From Tiliqua scincoides (lineage: Eukaryota; Chordata; Lepidosauria; Squamata; Scincidae), in assembly GCF_035046505.1 (NCBI RefSeq), contig NC_089822.1:114283307-114347306 (forward strand): DNA of 64,000 nucleotides, read 5' to 3'. Position 1 is the first letter of the stretch. Each line of letters begins with the position of its first letter. The position numbers were made by a program, and so were the translations under genes. Shown here piece after piece: positions 45,456 to 64,000 of this stretch. The notes beneath the pieces were generated by a model. The model did no database searches. It worked only from the letters and a program-made list of their open reading frames with translations, and was not told where the DNA came from.

Positions 45456-46049
45456 CTCTGTTGTAATGAAGTATTCAGTTACACATACTTAAAAATAACA
45501 GGCTTCCCCATTTTTCCCTGGCCTTCCTTGGTTGATACCCCTGTCTCAGAATCTACATTGTAAGCTTCTTGAGGTAGGGATCTGTTTCTTCACTTAATGT
45601 ATAGTGCCCTATACATCGATGTTGCTATATAAAATTCTAATAAATCCATCCACAGCTTTACATGTCAACAGAGCAGCTGTGTGAATAAACAAGTGTCACC
45701 ATTGTGTCAAGTTTGGCCTGAGGGATTGGGGGATAGAACTGGTCAAGATCTGTTAAGGAGGTGTCATAAAGGCAGAATCAGTCTTGGAAGCAAAAGATTT
45801 GCAGAGTCACTAATGCTAAAGGGAACATGAGTATAGGAGAGCAATTTATGTCTTGTTAAGCCATTTCTGCCCACCGGTGCATATATGCAACAGGGATAAA
45901 ATATGTACACCTGTGGGATAGGCAGAAATGGGTTTAATCCAGGAGCTATCTGCAGAATGACTTCTAAAGCCACACCTGAATTGTGGGCATCTATTACCAC
46001 CAATCAGAAAGAGGTGAGATCCAGTTAGCTTCCATGCATTGCTAACTGA

Positions 46050-54721
<8,672 letters not shown>

Positions 54722-55470
54722 CTGAAGAATGCATGGACTCACCTGCTGCAAAGCTGACATGAGTGAAGTATTTAAAATCACCAAAGGGATTTATTGTAGA
54801 CAAATGGAGCCCTCTGGTGGCTGTAGATGAAAACTGCAAGGACTAGACAAGGGCTGCATAGGAAGGACTACCAATCAAATCCAGTTGGGGACAGTTTCAC
54901 ACAGAGTCCACCCTAGGTGGAGCTTTTCAGTTGGTGTGGCAATTTTATGTTTGCTCCATTGGCATGATGAGCTGCCTTGCACAAATAATTACCTATGTGC
55001 CCTGTGAAATTGTACTGGCCTTTCTTTACCATGGACTTGGCTCTTAATGAAGAGTCGGGCTAGGTAGCTTGTTTTTATATTTGCTCATCACTCAAGTGCC
55101 GATAGACTTCAGAAGCTGAAAGATGCACCCACATGGCCTTTTCTGAGAAGATCGGGTGCTGGCTTTCAGTGCCCCTAGTGCCTGCACCCTAGACATGCAG
55201 GGTGTTTCAGCAAACAGTAATTTCTCATCCATGCACAAAGCTGACAAGTACCACCACAAGATCAGAACCAGCTACGTAAGTAGCCAAAGTTGGCTCCCTC
55301 CTCTTAATACAAAGGGTATCATAAGCAAAGTATCCTGTAGCTCACACCTACAGTTATGCATTATAAATCTCAACCAAGGCTGTAGCCAAGCACTACAGTT
55401 TTTACAGATGTAACAGCATGGGTTTTCTGGTTGTAGAAATTTGAAAATGTGAATGTCGAGTCTGGTGGCT

Positions 55471-55476
55471 TTTATT
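55471..55476 (-). terminator. Candidate HSD17B10 poly(A) signal AATAAA
   Basis: First canonical AATAAA on the minus strand below the HSD17B10 stop (reads 55476 to 55471), about 590 bases past it. A nearer non-canonical signal may be the one used. Confidence 0.35.
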
Positions 55477-55580
55477 CCTCAACACATAGAGGAAAACCAG
55501 CACTGTATTGATATTCCCCACTGAGCTACCAATCCCTGCCTCTGATACTGCCTGCATTGCTCTATCTTGCCAGAGTCCCT

Positions 55581-55586
55581 AATAAA
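55581..55586 (+). terminator. RIBC1 poly(A) signal AATAAA
   Basis: First canonical AATAAA downstream of the RIBC1 stop codon, about 860 bases after it. Confidence 0.6.
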
Positions 55587-56065
55587 ATATTCAAAATCAT
55601 CTGGAGGTTTTACAAGGGAAAAAAGATGAAGCAAGCAACTTGATTTGCAGGATTTACTTTGATAAGATTGTCACAGATATTTGAAATGCTTTAGCGAAGT
55701 ATGCTCACAATCCTCTTTCAGGATGGGAGGAGTAAAAGTGGCAGGACTTCTGGATTGTAACAGTAGCTCTTAATGCTTTGAGAACATATTAGTGGGTCAG
55801 ATGGCTAGAGGCCACCCATTCCAAGCTTTACCCTACAAGTTCTGAAGGGAAGACTCATATAGCAGTCATAGCAATAATCATGTAGTAAGTCTAAATACTG
55901 ATCATCCAATGATCTAGATTCCAGTGAAGGAGCTCTGCACAGGCAGCTGTAATCATCAACAGGATCAATTTCCCATGATTATGATCCACTGAGAATCCGA
56001 TAAACATCTCATGAATAACAGGGCACAAGCAAGCCCTTCCTGCTTTACCAGACCAGAGCAGCAGG

Positions 56066-60631
<4,566 letters not shown>

Positions 60632-60644
<13 letters not shown>

Positions 60645-60690
60645 CTTGCTCCCTGAAGGGCCAGCCTCCCAAGCACCGCCCACTTCCCGA
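60632..60690 (-). promoter_or_regulatory. HSD17B10 core promoter with YY1-type motif over the ATG
   Basis: On the minus strand the start codon lies in CAAGATGGCGGCGGCC (60647 down), which contains the classic YY1 core AAGATGGCGGC. A GC-box-like GGGCGG lies about 35 bases upstream. The flank to about 60.85 kb is CpG-rich. YY1 sites overlapping the ATG are typical of housekeeping and mitochondrial genes. Confidence 0.5.
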
Positions 60691-60984
60691 GGAGGGAGGT
60701 GGAAGTCAAGTGAGAGGCCTGTGCGGTGCTAGGCCGGCTCTCCTGAGCGCAAGCCCCGTTGAACAGAATGGGACTTGCTGCTGAGCGGGCTGCTGGTCTT
60801 AGGGGTCTGCTGGGGTGCGCGCGCCGTCGTGTGGAAGCACATACTGTGCAGCGGCTCGCTCTGGCGCGGACCTTCAGGGGCTGCAGCCACATTCTGCACG
60901 CGCACCGAGTGGCACGTGCTCAACTTAAGCCTGCTGCCAAGAGCAACGCAGTCCCATGACTGCTGTCTGTCGCAAACCAAACCT

Positions 60985-61391
60985 CTCACAGTGGCTCAGG
61001 GAGCACACAAGACAGCAAGACGCAACCTGCGTCCTGGTGTCCTCCTCTGCATTTGGCACTCTGAGGTGGCCCACTTCTCAAATCAGGAGGTTGCACATAT
61101 GCATCATGGCTTGTAACCCTTGATGGACTTTTCCTCCAGAAACTTGTCCAATCCCCTTTCAAAGGCATCCAGGCCAGGTGCCGTCACCACATCCTGTGGC
61201 AAGGAGTTCCACAGACCAACCACACACTGAGTAAAGAAATACTTTCTTTTCTTGTTCCTAACTCTCCCAACACTCGATTTTAGTGGATGTCCCCTGGTTC
61301 TGGTGTTGTGTGAGAGGGAAAAGAGCATATCTATCCACTCTGTTCATCCCCTGCATGATTTTGTATGTCTCAATCATGTCCCCCCTCAGGC
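60985..61391 (-). mobile_element. CR1 LINE 3' fragment upstream of HSD17B10
   Basis: Antisense match to the CR1 C-terminal coding region and 3' UTR (MLFSLSHNTRTRGHPLKSSVGRV...FFTQCVVGLWNSLPQDVV). The terminal 3' repeat is missing. It starts about 340 bp upstream of the HSD17B10 start codon. Confidence 0.85.
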
Positions 61392-61453
61392 ACAAAATTG
61401 CTACATGGTAGGAAGAGTGCCAAGACAGCAACTTTTAATGGAAAATATGCAGC

Positions 61454-61550
61454 CCTATACTATGCAAGTACACTTGTAAGTAAGTCATTATTACTGTGTT
61501 CCATTGGATTCAATTTCAAGTAAGTGCACCCATGGGATTGGAACCATAAA
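61454..61550. repeat. Diverged copy of the foldback unit
   Basis: CACTTGTAAGTAAGTCATTA ... CCATTGGATTCAATTTCAAG TAAGTGCACCCATGGGATTGG matches the palindromic core at low identity. Confidence 0.45.
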
Positions 61551-61714
61551 GAAGTGTGAGGGAGGGCTTGGAAAAGGGAACACCCAAGCATTCTGTAGTA
61601 GAAGTTAAAAGCAAAAGACAAGTAAAGCCCAGTTTGAACCCATCAGACTATGCACAAGTTACAGGGCTCCATCCCCAGCTAATCAGAAACAACAAACAAC
61701 AACAACAACAACAG

Positions 61715-61935
61715 CATATACTGCTTTTCAACAAAAAGTTCACAAAGCGGTTTACAGAGAAAATCAAATATCTAATGGCTCCCTGTCCCAAAAGGGCTCA
61801 CAATCTAAAAAGATGCAACACCAGCAGACAGCCACTAGAAAAGACACTGCTGGGGTGAGGCGGGCCAGCTACTCCCCCTGCTAAATAAAAGAGGAGCACC
61901 CACTTGAAAAAGTGCCTCTTAGCCAGTTAGCATGG
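61715..61935. repeat. Same interspersed repeat, copy C
   Basis: TACTGCTTTTCAACAAAAAG ... CACAAAGCGGTTTACAGAG ... GTGCCTCTTAGCCAGTTAG. Better preserved than copy B. Upstream of HSD17B10. Confidence 0.7.
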
Positions 61936-61939
61936 GTTG

Positions 61940-63832
61940 TTAGCAGAAACAGTCTCCAAAGCACAACAGACAATATCAGTTGTAACTGGTTGATCCATAG
62001 AAGTTGTATATTGAAAAAGACTGACTCCTTACCTCAGGGCCTAGGAGAGGAGGGTAAAGTGGTAATTTTTACCTGGGCCCAGGGCCCAAAGGGGGGGGGG
62101 GGCCCAGAAAGTTTCTGGGACTTGACATTTTCCCATCTCACCTGAACTCACTGCCAGCGTATAATGCTGGTGCACAACCACATGCATGCAGTGTTAACTG
62201 CTGCTGCAAACCATACACACCAGACCCAAGAAAGTTTCCATGACCCTCCTTAACACAGTGTCAAATCTGGGAGGAAACTGGCCTGCTATAGTAGCTCTTT
62301 GGCTTGTGGATCCCATAACCATGAAAGAGTGTATAGAAGCTCAGGGACTCCACTATGGGGAAGTTCATTTTGATCCATTCTAGTGTGAGCCTAAATACGA
62401 TGGTGCTAATTTTCTGCAATCAATTTTCTATATTTCAAACATTTTAGAGAGACTTAGGAGTGTGTTCAATTTTCCATATTACTTTATATAGCTGCCATTG
62501 CCACGTGGTTGGGTAGACCTGGCCTCTGCATCAAGAAGTCTAGTAGACCTGAGCTCCAAAAACTATTGTGGCTGTCAGCACTCCCCTGCCCTATTTTGCC
62601 TCCTTGTTCTGCCTGCCCCCATTGCCCTGCTTCCCCTTTGGGAAGTGGCCCAGAAGAAACTTTGTACCCCCTGCTAAAATTCCTCTCATAGGCCCTGCCT
62701 TACCTGTGGAAAAGTGTGTTATGTTCCTAGTTAAACAGGATAAATTTCTTAGGAAGTGCATTCCATACATAAAAAGGAAGGAAAAGTGCTTTTGTAGCAG
62801 TTCAGATTTTCTGAGTGCCTGAGTAACCAACCAGCTGGGATTTTTTTCCATAGCTAAGGTATCCCATAGCACAAGTTGCTTTGTCATAGCTAAACGAGCA
62901 TACTGTGAGCACCAGTTCTGGTACTCTTTAACAACTTCTTTTTTTAATTGAACAGTTCTTCCAGGAATGTATAATTTCAGAATGCAGGATGGGGGGCTGC
63001 ATGTTTGAATGCTTCCTCCCATCAAAAATATTCTGAACTTGAAAAATTATCAAGGCAAAGTGGCTAGGAAAGTTTAACCTAAAGTACTAAGCTTTCAACT
63101 TGCTGTTAATGATTGAAACAAATGACTCACCAGCCTAGCTTCCAGGGTGACAGTACCAAATGCTTTTCTGTGATAAAAGCAGATTTTTCTCTGTGAACTA
63201 AGTTCAAGTAGCACAGTCCTTAGAAATGCTCTCTGAATTCAGGCCTTTTACCATGAACAGTTAGTGTTGGACAGCATTTAGCATATTGTTTTAGTTCTGT
63301 CAATGTAGAATTTGAACTCTTCTACTCCCTTTTGAAGACCTATTCCATTCTGTTGCCTTGCAGTTGACATTCTGCAGTCCTACACACATCTGTCTGAATC
63401 TTAACATTTGGAGTTCTAATCAGGCTAACATATCTAGACTGTACCTGTAGATGGCCCCAAAATTCAGGGGATGAAACTTCCAGCTGCAATGAAGGGGACC
63501 CACAGACATGTCTGATACACTCCAGAGTGAAATGTATGTATGTATGTATGTATGTATGTACAGTTGGCCCTTCAGAAGCTGTCACTACAGAACTCTTAAA
63601 ACTTTTAAGTTCAAAAAGCAGACAGGAGAGTTAGTGTAATGGAAATGTGCAAGATCCTTCAAGGAGATAGGGTGTGGTGTCAACAGTGGCCCTTGCTCTG
63701 GCAGGCAAGCAAGGGGTTAACACCAGGGCCTTAGATTACAGTAAGTGTGCTGCACAGCTGCAGCCACTAGATGCAACAAGGTCCTCAGGGTTATAAGAGC
63801 TCCTGGAGCAGGGAAAGTTTATTGGTGTAGAA
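61940..63832. other. Upstream of HSD17B10, nothing recognised
   Basis: No coding exon, RNA gene or known repeat besides the TGTA microsatellite. HUWE1 is expected further right by synteny, but none of it is visible. Confidence 0.5.
63533..63560. repeat. (TGTA)n microsatellite
   Basis: Seven TGTA units in the region upstream of HSD17B10. Confidence 0.9.
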
Positions 63833-64000
63833 CAGTGGTTCTCATACATTTAGGACTAGGAGCAAGGCTTAAGAATGAGAATCTGTCAGAACCCACTGGA
63901 AGTGACATCATCAGGCAGGAAATTTTTTAATAACCCTAGGCTGCAATCCTACTCACACTTACCCAGAAGTAAGTCCTATTTATTATCATCGTTAAAAGAA
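63833..64000. mobile_element. hAT-like element cut by the window end
   Basis: CAGTGGTTCTCATAC start. The interior (AATCTGTCAG, CACTGGAAGTGACATCATC, AGGAAATTTTTTAATA, CAATCCTACTCACACTTACC) is colinear with 4246-4747. The right end lies outside the window. Confidence 0.7.

Larger units (their letters stand above)
54722..55605 (+). other. RIBC1: RIBC1 3' UTR
   Basis: From the TAA at 54719-54721 to the first plus-strand AATAAA at 55581-55586, with cleavage expected shortly after. No large repeat is recognised in it. Confidence 0.6.

Overview
The window is vertebrate nuclear DNA, most likely from a squamate reptile. It has spliced genes with GT-AG introns, abundant CR1 LINEs ending in the ATTCTTATG-type 3' repeat, many short hAT-like and foldback DNA elements, and no bacterial features. 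The gene order SMC1A - RIBC1 - HSD17B10 matches human Xp11.22 as I remember it (IQSEC2 - SMC1A - RIBC1 - HSD17B10 - HUWE1). All species comparisons and human protein lengths here are from memory, not from a search.

Three complete protein-coding genes can be read exon by exon. SMC1A lies on the minus strand: 25 coding exons from 41120 down to 9948, 1233 codons plus stop. RIBC1 lies on the plus strand: seven coding exons from 46080 to 54721, 379 codons plus stop. HSD17B10 lies on the minus strand: six exons from 60644 down to 56066, 261 codons plus stop. Every exon-exon phase closes, and all three lengths equal the human proteins. SMC1A and RIBC1 are head to head across a CpG-rich promoter (about 40.75-41.65 kb). 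RIBC1 and HSD17B10 are tail to tail, and their 3' ends may overlap.

Layout: 1-9.4 kb is intergenic, with two CR1 copies, one of them split by a hAT element. 9.45-41.1 kb is SMC1A; its introns hold a 541-codon open CR1 reverse transcriptase, a second non-LTR retrotransposon, a large foldback element, a GC-rich TTA-flanked element, and a cryptic TTGCACAAG repeat next to exon 1. 41.1-41.65 kb is the shared promoter. 41.65-55.6 kb is RIBC1, whose introns hold an LTR-like fossil and two related hAT foldback copies flanking coding exon 6. 55.5-60.65 kb is HSD17B10, with an 11-unit, 93-bp tandem array in intron 1. 60.65-64 kb is upstream DNA with further repeats.

The three products do not form one pathway: a cohesin ATPase subunit, a protein of ciliary doublet microtubules, and a mitochondrial dehydrogenase and RNase P subunit. 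The link is shared promoter and 3'-end architecture. I found no clearly new protein system. The most unusual structures are the 93-bp array with alternating subtypes and the TTGCACAAG repeat tract, each within about 0.7 kb of a promoter.
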